This document shows, in pieces, positions 28,596 to 36,111 of a DNA stretch of 64,000 nt. How positions within the stretch are numbered: the stretch's first letter is position 1; every line of letters begins with the position of its first letter. A model generated the notes under the pieces. It worked only from the letters and a program-made list of their open reading frames with translations. It was not told the origin of the DNA and ran no database searches. The DNA lies in NCBI GenBank assembly GCA_963778845.1, contig CAVZVW010000005.1, positions 248,001 to 312,000 on the forward strand, written 5' to 3'. The position numbers and the translations under genes were made by a program. Origin of the DNA: CAVZVW01 sp963778845 (lineage in GTDB: Bacteria; Actinomycetota; Actinomycetes; Actinomycetales; Kineosporiaceae).

Positions 28596-28726
28596 TGCAT
28601 TCCTCCGCTACACGGGGTCGAGCCGGTGCTCGACATCAGGACGACCGTATGCGCCTCACGCTGCGTAGTCCAACATCAGCGCCCTGCGATTTCGTTGTGT
28701 CGCAACCGCTTCCCCACGCACGACGG

Positions 28727-29668
28727 TCAGAGCCGCGCCCGCCGTGCGCCTGCGGCGTCCGAAGTCCGAAGGGCAACAAACGTTGCGGCAGTGAGGAAGT
28801 CGGCGCAGGGGCCATGAAGTGGGCAGGTCGCCAGCACATCGACTCGGACGTAGTCCTGGTCGAAGCCGGCGTCGCGACGCCTGAGCCGGCGGCGGCACTC
28901 GGCCAGCGTGTCGCCGACGAAGGCCGTGCGCTGCCCAGGCGGCACGGCGGGCAGATAGGCGGGCAGTACCTGGCTCGTCAACCACCCCTCCAGTGCCGCC
29001 TCATCGGGCACGGACCTGCGCTGGCCGACCAGCCGCACCCGCCGGACGACCAGTCCCGCGGCCTCGAGCAGGCCCGAGTACGTCGCCGCGTCGGGGAAGA
29101 ACCACGGCGACTCCACGCCCCCGTAGCAGCGCGACACGGCGTCCAGCACCGTTCTGGCGGCCTCGATCTGCCCTGCGCCACCGAGGTCGGCACGGAACAC
29201 GCCACCGGGGCGAAGCGCCGTCCGCACTGCCTCGAGCACGCGCCGCTGGTCGGATGCCGGCACCCAGTGCAGCATCGCGACGGACACCACGACGTCGAAC
29301 GTCTCGGGGTCGACGACGGCTCCGAGGTCCTGGGCCCGGCCGTGCAGGAACCTCACGCCGGGGCGGGCGTACCGGCTGCGGGCGAAGTCCACCTGTGCCT
29401 GCGACGAGTCGACCCCCACCACGAGCCCGTCGCCCGAGCCCGAGCCAGCGCTGACGAGGTCGCCCAGGCGCGACGTCAGGTCGCCCGACCCGCACCCCAG
29501 GTCGAGCACCCGGGTGCCCGGCGACAGGGGGACGTCGCCCAGGACCTCGTCGTCGAAGGCCCTGTGGTGGGCCGTGTTCGCCGCGTAGAGCGCCCCGTCG
29601 AACGCGGCCCCGTGCAGCGCCGCTGCCGACGCCTCGCTCAGCGCGCCGGCAGCGTCGTCGGCGCCCAC
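28727..29668 (-). CDS. Class I SAM-dependent methyltransferase
   Basis: 313 residues if started at the GTG at 29668, which overlaps the leuD stop by 31 bases; a precise start is not fixed because no strong ribosome site is visible. The Rossmann motif VLDLGCGSGDLTSRLG is motif I, GVDSSQAQVDFAR motif II, and FDVVVSVAMLHWV with LRPGGVFRADLGG later motifs. This pattern matches trans-aconitate 2-methyltransferase-like and other small-molecule methyltransferases. The substrate cannot be named. Encoded downstream of leuCD, on the same strand. Confidence 0.82.
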   Translation of the reverse strand: MGADDAAGALSEASAAALHGAAFDGALYAANTAHHRAFDDEVLGDVPLSPGTRVLDLGCGSGDLTSRLGDLVSAGSGSGDGLVVGVDSSQAQVDFARSRYARPGVRFLHGRAQDLGAVVDPETFDVVVSVAMLHWVPASDQRRVLEAVRTALRPGGVFRADLGGAGQIEAARTVLDAVSRCYGGVESPWFFPDAATYSGLLEAAGLVVRRVRLVGQRRSVPDEAALEGWLTSQVLPAYLPAVPPGQRTAFVGDTLAECRRRLRRRDAGFDQDYVRVDVLATCPLHGPCADFLTAATFVALRTSDAAGARRARL

Positions 29669-30234
29669 GCCGGGCGGGTCTGCTCGAAGGCATCGATGTC
29701 GTCGACGTGCCGCAAGGTCAGCCCGATGTCGTCCAGGCCCTCCATGAGACGCCAGCGCGTGTAGTCGTCGATCTCGAAGGCGACCACGAGGTCGGCGCAC
29801 GCGACCGTGCGCGCCGCCAGGTCGACGCGCACCTCGCGACCCGGCTCCGCCTCGAGGAGGGCCCAGATGCGCTCGACGTCGTCCTGCTCCACCACCCCGG
29901 TCAGCAACCCCTGCTTGCCGCTGTTGCCGCGGAAGATGTCGGCGAAGCGCGGCGACAGCACCACGCGGAAGCCGTAGTCCTTCAGCGCCCACACCGCGTG
30001 CTCGCGCGAGGACCCCGTGCCGAAGTCGGGCCCGGCCACGAGCACTGACCCCGCGCGGTAGGCAGGGGTGTTGAGGACGAACGAGGGGTCGTTGCGCCAG
30101 GCCGCGAACAAGCCGTCCTCGAAGCCGGTGCGGGTGACCCGTTTGAGGTACACGGCGGGGATGATCTGGTCGGTGTCGACGTTCGCCCGACGCAGCGGGA
30201 CGCCGATCCCGGTGTGGACGTTGAACTTCTCCAT
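29638..30234 (-). CDS. leuD: 3-isopropylmalate dehydratase small subunit
   Basis: Small subunit of isopropylmalate isomerase (leucine synthesis). The ATG at 30234 (MEKFNVHTGIGVPLRRANVD) follows GAGGAGAGCC. 198 residues with the swivelling-domain motifs TDQIIPAVYLK and GPDFGTGSSREHAVWAL, the latter containing the substrate-binding loop. The gene is 29 bases downstream of leuC and forms its operon. Confidence 0.96.
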   Translation of the reverse strand: MEKFNVHTGIGVPLRRANVDTDQIIPAVYLKRVTRTGFEDGLFAAWRNDPSFVLNTPAYRAGSVLVAGPDFGTGSSREHAVWALKDYGFRVVLSPRFADIFRGNSGKQGLLTGVVEQDDVERIWALLEAEPGREVRVDLAARTVACADLVVAFEIDDYTRWRLMEGLDDIGLTLRHVDDIDAFEQTRPAWAPTTLPAR

Positions 30235-30263
30235 GACGGCTCTCCTCGTGCAGCTGCGGGCGG

Positions 30264-31685
30264 TCAGGCGTTCGGGGGCAGCGGCGCGAGGTCGGCCGGG
30301 CTGGACAGCGTGCCGCGGACGGCGGTCGCCGCGGCCACGAGCGGGGAGACCAGGTGCGTGCGGCCCCCCTTGCCCTGCCTGCCCTCGAAGTTGCGGTTGG
30401 ACGTCGAGGCGCTGCGCTCGCCAGGCGCGAGCTGGTCGGGGTTCATGCCCAGGCACATCGAGCACCCCGCGTTGCGCCATTCGGCGCCGAAGTCGGTGAA
30501 CACCTTGTCCAGCCCCTCGGCCTCCGCCTGCAGTCGCACCCGTGCGGACCCGGGGACCACCAGCACCCGCACCGTGTCGGCCTTCGCCCGCCCGGCGACG
30601 ACGGTCGCTGCAGCCCGCAGGTCCTCGATGCGCCCGTTGGTGCACGAACCGATGAAGACCGTGTCGACGGCGATCTGGCGCAGCGGGGTTCCTGGCCGCA
30701 GGTCCATGTACTCCAGGGCGCGCTCGGCGCTGGCCCGCGCGCCGGTGTCGGGGATGGCCGCGGGGTCCGGGACCGCCGCGGACAAGGGCAGGCCCTGGCC
30801 GGGGTTGGTGCCCCACGTGACGAACGGCTCGATCTCGGCGGCATCGAGCACCACCTCGGTGTCGAACACCGCGTCGTCGTCGGTGTGCAGGGTGCGCCAG
30901 TACGCCAGGGCGGCGTCCCAGTCGCCGTCGCGGGGCGCGTGCGCCCGGCCCTCGAGGTAGGCGAACGTGGTCTCGTCGGGAGCCACCATGCCTGCTCGGG
31001 CGCCCGCCTCGATCGACATGTTGCAGATGGTCATGCGCGCCTCCATGGACAGCGCGCGGATCACCTCACCGCGGTACTCCAGGACGTAGCCCTGGCCCCC
31101 GCCGGTCCCGATCCTGGCGATCACGGCGAGGATCACGTCCTTGGCGGTGCTGCCCTCGGGGAGGCGGCCGTCGACCGTGACCGCCATCGTCTTGAAGGGC
31201 GCCAGGGGCAGGGTCTGGGTCGCCAGCACATGCTCGACCTCGCTCGTGCCGATGCCGAAGGCCAGTGCACCGAAGGCCCCGTGCGTGGAGGTGTGGGAGT
31301 CCCCGCACACGACGGTGGTGCCCGGCTGGGTCAGCCCGAGCTGGGGGCCGACGACGTGCACGATGCCCTGCTCGACGTCCCCGAGGGAGTGCAGGCGCAC
31401 CCCGAACTCCGCGCAGTTGCGCCGCAGGGTCTCGATCTGGGTCCGGCTCACAGGGTCGGCGATGGGCAGGTCGATGTCGAGAGTGGGGGTGTTGTGGTCC
31501 TCGGTGGCGATCGTGAGGTCGGGTCGTCTGACGGTGCGACCTGCCAGCCGCAGGCCGTCGAACGCCTGTGGGCTGGTGACCTCGTGCACGAGGTGCAAGT
31601 CGATGTACAAGACGTCGGGCTCGCCGGCGTCCCCGTGGCGCACGACGTGCGCGTCCCAGACCTTCTCAGCCAGCGTGCGGCCCAC
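30264..31685 (-). CDS. leuC: 3-isopropylmalate dehydratase large subunit
   Basis: Aconitase-type large subunit that binds a [4Fe-4S] cluster and isomerises 2- to 3-isopropylmalate. The GTG at 31685 follows AGGAGG. The 473 residues include VCGDSHTSTHGAFG, the first cluster Cys in FIGSCTNGRIEDL and the CxxC of CSMCLGMNPDQL, completing the three cluster ligands. It is divergent from the IclR-type regulator, with the shared operator at 31778-31794. Confidence 0.96.
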   Translation of the reverse strand: MGRTLAEKVWDAHVVRHGDAGEPDVLYIDLHLVHEVTSPQAFDGLRLAGRTVRRPDLTIATEDHNTPTLDIDLPIADPVSRTQIETLRRNCAEFGVRLHSLGDVEQGIVHVVGPQLGLTQPGTTVVCGDSHTSTHGAFGALAFGIGTSEVEHVLATQTLPLAPFKTMAVTVDGRLPEGSTAKDVILAVIARIGTGGGQGYVLEYRGEVIRALSMEARMTICNMSIEAGARAGMVAPDETTFAYLEGRAHAPRDGDWDAALAYWRTLHTDDDAVFDTEVVLDAAEIEPFVTWGTNPGQGLPLSAAVPDPAAIPDTGARASAERALEYMDLRPGTPLRQIAVDTVFIGSCTNGRIEDLRAAATVVAGRAKADTVRVLVVPGSARVRLQAEAEGLDKVFTDFGAEWRNAGCSMCLGMNPDQLAPGERSASTSNRNFEGRQGKGGRTHLVSPLVAAATAVRGTLSSPADLAPLPPNA

Positions 31686-31773
31686 CGGTGTCCTCCTCGA
31701 CCTCGATGCTGTTCGGCGTCAGACTGCCACCGGGCTCGGCCGCCGCGGGCGCAGGGGCCTCGCCGGCCGTGGC

Positions 31774-31802
31774 TTGCGTCTCACGTCGTGAGACGGCAGT
31801 AT
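31774..31802 (+). promoter_or_regulatory. Predicted promoter of the IclR regulator, likely leaderless transcript
   Basis: TTGCGT at 31774-31779 and CAGTAT at 31797-31802 are separated by 17 bases. The ATG at 31809 is six bases after the -10 hexamer, so transcription would begin at or next to the start codon and the mRNA would be leaderless, a common arrangement in actinobacteria. Confidence 0.55.
31778..31794. promoter_or_regulatory. Operator palindrome between leuC and its divergent regulator
   Basis: Perfect inverted repeat GTCTCACGTCGTGAGAC (seven-base arms, three-base centre) lying in the spacer of the regulator's own promoter and about 93 bases upstream of leuC. IclR proteins of the LtbR/NdgR type bind TGAGAC-like sites in front of leuCD and leuB in other actinobacteria, so this is probably the shared repression/activation site. 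Confidence 0.7.
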
Positions 31803-31808
31803 CGACTT

Positions 31809-32525
31809 ATGGACAAGAGTAGCGGAGTCGGCGTGCTCGACAAGGCCGCCGTCGTCCTTGGCGCGCTCGAGGCGGGTCCCGCCACGCTGGCCCAGCTCGT
31901 CGCCACCACCGGCCTCGCCCGACCCACCGCCCACCGGCTGGCCGTCGCACTCGAGCACCACCGACTCGTCGGTCGCGACATGCAGGGGCGCTTCATCCTG
32001 GGGCCACGCCTCGCCGAGCTCGCCTCGGCCGCCGGTGAGGACCGCCTGCTGGCGGCCGCCGGCCCGGTCCTGCTGGCACTGCGCGACCACACCGGGGAGT
32101 CCGCTCAGCTGTACCGCCGTCAGGGCGAGCAGCGGGTGTGCGTCGCTGCGGCCGAGCGCCCGGTGGGCCTGCGCGACTCGATCCCGGTCGGGTCGGCGCT
32201 GACGATGCTCGCGGGTTCGGCCGCCCAGGTCCTGCTGGCCTGGGAGGAGCCCGACCGGCTGCACCGGGGCCTGCAGGGTGCGCGCTTCACCGCGACCACG
32301 TTGTCGGGCGTGCGCCGGCGCGGCTGGGCCCAGAGCATCGGTGAGCGCGAGCCCGGCGTGGCATCGGTCTCCGCTCCCGTGCGCGGCCCGTCGGGGCGCG
32401 TGGTGGCTGCGGTGTCGATCTCCGGCCCGGTCGAGCGCTTCACCCGACAGCCCGGCCGCGTGCATGCCGCAGCCGTCGCCGCAGCAGCGGCGCGACTGAC
32501 CGACGTCCTGCGCCGCACCCCCTGA
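31809..32525 (+). CDS. IclR-family transcriptional regulator of leucine genes (LtbR/NdgR-like)
   Basis: 238-residue IclR protein: N-terminal winged helix (GVGVLDKAAVVLGALEAGPA through TGLARPTAHRLAVALEHH) and a C-terminal effector domain with RRQGEQRVCVAAAER and VAAVSISGPVERFT. Divergent transcription from leuCD and the operator palindrome in between match the actinobacterial LtbR (Corynebacterium) and NdgR (Streptomyces) group, which control leuCD and other amino acid genes. The exact ortholog name is inferred from context. It probably also regulates itself, because the operator overlaps its promoter. Confidence 0.87.
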   Translation: MDKSSGVGVLDKAAVVLGALEAGPATLAQLVATTGLARPTAHRLAVALEHHRLVGRDMQGRFILGPRLAELASAAGEDRLLAAAGPVLLALRDHTGESAQLYRRQGEQRVCVAAAERPVGLRDSIPVGSALTMLAGSAAQVLLAWEEPDRLHRGLQGARFTATTLSGVRRRGWAQSIGEREPGVASVSAPVRGPSGRVVAAVSISGPVERFTRQPGRVHAAAVAAAAARLTDVLRRTP

Positions 32526-32537
32526 CCGCCGCCCCCT

Positions 32538-32597
32538 TTTGGCGCGGCGGCACACTGCGCCGAACTGTTTGGCGCAGCGGCACACGGCGCCAGTCGG
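32538..32597. repeat. Two direct copies of a 30-bp GGCGC...GCGCC element
   Basis: Copy one (from 32538) and copy two (from 32568) share tttggcgc, gcggcacac and gcgcc with a few differences. Each copy is itself a loose inverted repeat. The same core occurs twice more in the palindrome 300 bases downstream, so this is a local repeat family of at least four units. Confidence 0.75.
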
Positions 32598-32671
32598 AAG
32601 CTGGAGTGACTCTCCTCAGTCGCCACAGTTTCGCTGCACCGGACCGCCGCGCCTACACACCCTGCAGCCGC

Positions 32672-32759
32672 CATGATCGCCACCCCGACGACACAAGTAG
32701 GCGCGGGTGGCCCGGGGGCGGCCTCGGAGCTGGGTTGTGGCACCGGCGTGGCGATCATG
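32672..32759. repeat. Long-range inverted repeat in the 32.5-33.0 kb spacer
   Basis: catgatcgccac at 32672-32683 is the exact complement of 32748-32759, with 64 bases between; pairing could extend imperfectly inward. It could fold as a long hairpin in RNA or single-stranded DNA. Confidence 0.6.
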
Positions 32760-32866
32760 ACGGGTGGGCGCGGTGATCCACCGGGCCTGGAGCAGCCCGG
32801 CAGCCACGATCCCGGACTCGGATGGCATGCCGTGCCCGCTCCGCGATGTCGCGCAGCAGCCCGGCC

Positions 32867-32933
32867 CGTGACCTGGCGCGGTGTGCCACTGCGCCAGACT
32901 GTCTGGCGCAGTGGCACACCGCGCCAGGTCACG
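32867..32933. repeat. Perfect 67-bp palindrome (33-bp arms, one-base centre)
   Basis: Bases 32867-32899 are the exact reverse complement of 32901-32933, with T32900 in the centre. The inner part of each arm reads CTGGCGCAGTGGCACACCGC or its complement, matching the direct repeats at 32538-32597. The right end lies 55 bases before the start of the PLP enzyme gene. An uninterrupted inverted repeat of this length is rare in chromosomes and could be an operator, a REP/MITE-like element or an RNA hairpin. Confidence 0.95.
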
Positions 32934-32988
32934 ACGGGCCGGTCGGCGGCACAGGACGAGCCGGCCGGCGGCACAGGAGGGCATGCAG

Positions 32989-34413
32989 ATGTTCGACACC
33001 CCGGAGGAGATCCAGCGCCTCATCGACGAGTTCTACCCATACCGGTCCCGCTTCGAGACCGCCCGCCGGCTGCCCGCCACGGGCCGCGATGCACACGAGG
33101 TGCTCGGCGAGCTTCGCTGGATGGCCGAGACCGAGGACGCCAAGGGCAAGGAGGGCAAGGTCTCGGGCTCGCTCTACCACGGCGACCCCGACCACTACCG
33201 CTTCCTCGTGGAGGCCTTCGGCCTGTTCGCCCACGTGAACGTGCTGCAGCGTGACATGTACCCCTCGGCCACCAAGTTCGAGGCCGAGATCGTCGCCATG
33301 ACCGCGGCGATGCTGCATGGCGACGCGGCGCCCGACGTGTGCGGCGTCCTGACCGGTGGCGGCTCGGAGAGCCTCACCAGTCAGGTGCTCGCCTACCGTG
33401 ACGCCGCACGCGCGCAGCGCGGCGTCACCGACCCCGAGATCATCATCCCGGTCACGGCACACTGCGCCCTCGACAAGGCCGGCCACTACTTCGGCGTCCG
33501 GGTTCTGCACGCACCCCTGGGTGCGGACTTCCGCGTGGACGTCGAGTGGGTCCGTTCCCACGTCGGGGACTCCACGATCGCCCTGGTCGGCTCGGCCGGC
33601 AACTACCCGCACGGACTCGTGGACGACATCCCCGCGCTGGCCTCGATCGCCGCCGAGCGGGGGATCGGCATGCACGTCGACGCCTGCCTCGGCGGCTTCC
33701 TGCTGCCCTGGGGCGAACGCCTGGGCCTGCCGGTGCCTCCGTTCGACTTCCGTGTTCCGGGTGTCACGTCCATCTCGGCGGACACGCACAAGTACGGCTA
33801 CGGACTCAAGGGCACCAGCGTCCTGCTGTACGCGACCAAGGACCTGCGCCGGCACCAGTACTTCACGGCGGCGCAGTGGCCGGGGGGCATGTACATCTCC
33901 CCCGGGATGGCGGGCAGCCGCTCCGGTGGCCTGATCGCCTCGACCTGGGCGGCCATGGTGACCCTCGGAGAGGCGGGCTACACCGACGTGGCTCGTCGAA
34001 TCTTCGCCACGGCCGCCCGGCTGCGGGCAGGGGTCGACGCGATCCCGGGCCTGCGGGTCGTGGGCGAGCCCCTCTTCAACATCGCGTTCACGGCCGACCC
34101 GGACGACCCCGCCGGACCCCTCGACGTCTTCGTCGTCAACGACGCGTTGGTCGCGGCGGGGTGGCGGCTCAACGGCCTGCAGTCCCCACCCGGCCTGCAC
34201 TTCTGCGTGACGAACCCCAACACCGCGCCGGGGGTGGTCGAGGCCTTCCTCGCCGACCTCGGTGCCGCCGTCGCCCATGCCCGTGACTCACAGGCACCCC
34301 CCGCACGCAGCGGTGCTCTGTACGGCCTGTCCGGTGCAGGTCCCGAAGGGGTCCAGCTCGCGACCACCCTGCTCTCCGGCGCGCTGGACGCCTTCTACGA
34401 GCCCGCGCCGTGA
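32989..34413 (+). CDS. PLP-dependent enzyme of the sphingosine-1-phosphate lyase/group II decarboxylase family
   Basis: 474 residues. AGGAGG at 32975-32980 is eight bases before the ATG at 32989 but only two before the ATG at 32983, so 32989 is taken. The sequence has LTGGGSESLTSQVLAYRD, IIPVTAHCALDKAGHYFG, the Asp-binding VDACLGGFLLPW and the Schiff-base Lys268 in ISADTHKYGYGLKG, the motif that marks S1P lyases and close relatives. Eukaryotic members are membrane anchored; this one has no membrane helix. Its TGA overlaps the start of an FGGY kinase, so the two probably act together, perhaps on a phosphorylated amino-alcohol or sugar. The substrate is unknown. Confidence 0.85.
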   Translation: MFDTPEEIQRLIDEFYPYRSRFETARRLPATGRDAHEVLGELRWMAETEDAKGKEGKVSGSLYHGDPDHYRFLVEAFGLFAHVNVLQRDMYPSATKFEAEIVAMTAAMLHGDAAPDVCGVLTGGGSESLTSQVLAYRDAARAQRGVTDPEIIIPVTAHCALDKAGHYFGVRVLHAPLGADFRVDVEWVRSHVGDSTIALVGSAGNYPHGLVDDIPALASIAAERGIGMHVDACLGGFLLPWGERLGLPVPPFDFRVPGVTSISADTHKYGYGLKGTSVLLYATKDLRRHQYFTAAQWPGGMYISPGMAGSRSGGLIASTWAAMVTLGEAGYTDVARRIFATAARLRAGVDAIPGLRVVGEPLFNIAFTADPDDPAGPLDVFVVNDALVAAGWRLNGLQSPPGLHFCVTNPNTAPGVVEAFLADLGAAVAHARDSQAPPARSGALYGLSGAGPEGVQLATTLLSGALDAFYEPAP

Positions 34414-36038
34414 GCCGGGCAGGCGAGCCCACCGGCCCGTCCCCGGGCCACGCGGGGCGCCACCCCGTCCTCGGCCGGCGCACCATCGACACGGCCCTGG
34501 TGCTCGCGGTGGACCTGGGCAGCACCGCGGTGAAGGTGGGCGTCGTCAGCCTCAGTGGCCGCATCCTCTGGTCGCGCAGCCACGACCTCCACACCCACTT
34601 CGGCCCGGACGGGGCCGCCGAGCAGGACGCCGACCAGTGGTGGGCACTCGTCACCTCGACGGCTCGCGAGGCCCTGCGCAGCGGCGCGTTCGACGCCGCC
34701 GACGTCGTGGCCGTCGCGCTGGCGGGCCAGTACGCCTCGACGGTGCCCGTCGACGCGGCCGGCCTGCCGGTCGGAGCATGCCTCATGTGGCTGGACAGCC
34801 GGGGTGCGGCGCAGTCGCGTCGGCGCGCGGGGGGGCCGGTCGCCGGCTACGCCCCACGACAGCTGTGGACGTGGGTGCGCCGTTCCGGTGGAGCGCCATC
34901 GCTGGACGGGGCTGACCCCCTGGGCCATCGCTGGTACCTGCAGGCGTCCAAGCCCGACCTGCATGCGCGGGCGCGCTGGCTGCTCGAGCCCGTCGACTAC
35001 CTGGCCATGCGCTTCACGGGGGTGGCGGCTGCGACCCCGGTGTCCATGGTCGCCGCATGGCTGACCGACAACCGTCGGCCGGACACGCAGCAGTACGACC
35101 CCGTGCTGCTGCGGCTCTCGGGCGTGGACGTCGCGAAGCTGCCTCCCCTGCGTCCCAGCGGGAGCGTGCTGGGACCGGTGATGCCGGACCTGGCCGACGA
35201 GTTGGGGCTGCGACGCGAGACCGTCGTCGTCGCCGGGATGACCGACGTGTGCGCTATGGCTCTGGGCTCCGGCGCCGTCGACGACTTCGCCGCCCACCTG
35301 TCGGTGAGCACGACGTCGTGGTTGTCCTGCCACACCCTGCATAAGAAGACCGACGTGATCAACCAGATCGCCGCCGTCCCCAGCACGGTGCCCGGCCGCT
35401 ACCTGCTCGTCGACAACCACGAGACGTCGGGGCGCTGCTACCTGTGGCTGCAGGGCCTGCTCGGCGACGGCGGGTCGCCCATCGGCTTCGCCGAGATGGA
35501 CGACCTCGCCGCGGCGGCGTCGCCCGGCTCGGGCGGCGTCATCTTCACACCGTGGCTGGCCGGCGAGCGCACCCCGGTGGCCGACCGCAACGCGCGCGGC
35601 GGCTTCCACAACCTCTCCCTGGCCACCACGCGCAGCGACCTGGTTCGTGCCGTGCTCGAGGGGGTGGCCTACAACGACCGCTGGATGCTGCACCACGTCG
35701 AGAGGTTCGTGGGCCGCAAGCTGGATCCGATCCGGATGGTAGGCGGGGGGGCGGCGTCCTCCCTGTGGTGCCGCATCCACGCCGACGTGCTGAACCGCAC
35801 GATCGAGCAGGTCGCCGAGCCGACCATGGCCGGCCTACGGGGTGCCGCGATCGGCGCCGCTCTCGCCTGCGGTGCGCTCGAGCACAGTCAGGTTCGCGGC
35901 CTGGTCGCCGTGGCCGAGACCTTCACCCCCGACCCGAGGACGGCGGCAGCCTACGAGCGCGCGTACGCGGAGTTCCCCGGGATCTACCGGGGCCAGAAGA
36001 AGATGTTCGCCCGGCTGAACGGGCCCGGGCGCGGATAG
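34410..36038 (+). CDS. FGGY-family carbohydrate kinase (xylulokinase-like)
   Basis: 542 residues starting at a GTG that overlaps the preceding stop (GTGA). The ASKHA fold is shown by the phosphate-1 loop AVDLGSTAVKVGVVSLSG (about residues 33-50), WLDSRG, the VVAGMTDVCAMALGSGAV phosphate-2 region and the FGGY-type C-terminal MVGGGAASSLWCRIHADVLN with adenosine contacts. Nearest general family is xylulokinase, but tight coupling to an S1P-lyase-like enzyme rather than an isomerase makes xylulose an uncertain substrate. The first 28 residues are unconserved, so the start could be later. A convergent GH63-type gene ends 73 bases downstream. Confidence 0.85.
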   Translation: MSRAGEPTGPSPGHAGRHPVLGRRTIDTALVLAVDLGSTAVKVGVVSLSGRILWSRSHDLHTHFGPDGAAEQDADQWWALVTSTAREALRSGAFDAADVVAVALAGQYASTVPVDAAGLPVGACLMWLDSRGAAQSRRRAGGPVAGYAPRQLWTWVRRSGGAPSLDGADPLGHRWYLQASKPDLHARARWLLEPVDYLAMRFTGVAAATPVSMVAAWLTDNRRPDTQQYDPVLLRLSGVDVAKLPPLRPSGSVLGPVMPDLADELGLRRETVVVAGMTDVCAMALGSGAVDDFAAHLSVSTTSWLSCHTLHKKTDVINQIAAVPSTVPGRYLLVDNHETSGRCYLWLQGLLGDGGSPIGFAEMDDLAAAASPGSGGVIFTPWLAGERTPVADRNARGGFHNLSLATTRSDLVRAVLEGVAYNDRWMLHHVERFVGRKLDPIRMVGGGAASSLWCRIHADVLNRTIEQVAEPTMAGLRGAAIGAALACGALEHSQVRGLVAVAETFTPDPRTAAAYERAYAEFPGIYRGQKKMFARLNGPGRG

Positions 36039-36111
36039 CGGCGGGCTCGCTTCGTCGCCGCCGGGCCGCTCTCGCGAGGCGACCAGAGCCGCATGCCTCT
36101 GGGTCCGGCCT

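Larger units (their letters stand above)
32526..32988. other. Repeat-rich intergenic region without a gene
   Basis: About 460 bases between the IclR gene and the PLP enzyme. Frames in it are short and look non-coding. It contains two direct copies of a TTTGGCGC...GCGCC element (32538-32590), a 12-base inverted repeat 64 bases apart (32672-32683 with 32748-32759), and a 67-base perfect palindrome (32867-32933) made of two inverted copies of the same element. Confidence 0.75.

Noticed and set aside
32616..33023. Minus-strand frame of 135 codons over the palindrome
   Set aside because: Composed of repeat sequence, has no homology and is interrupted in meaning by the inverted repeats; not a gene.
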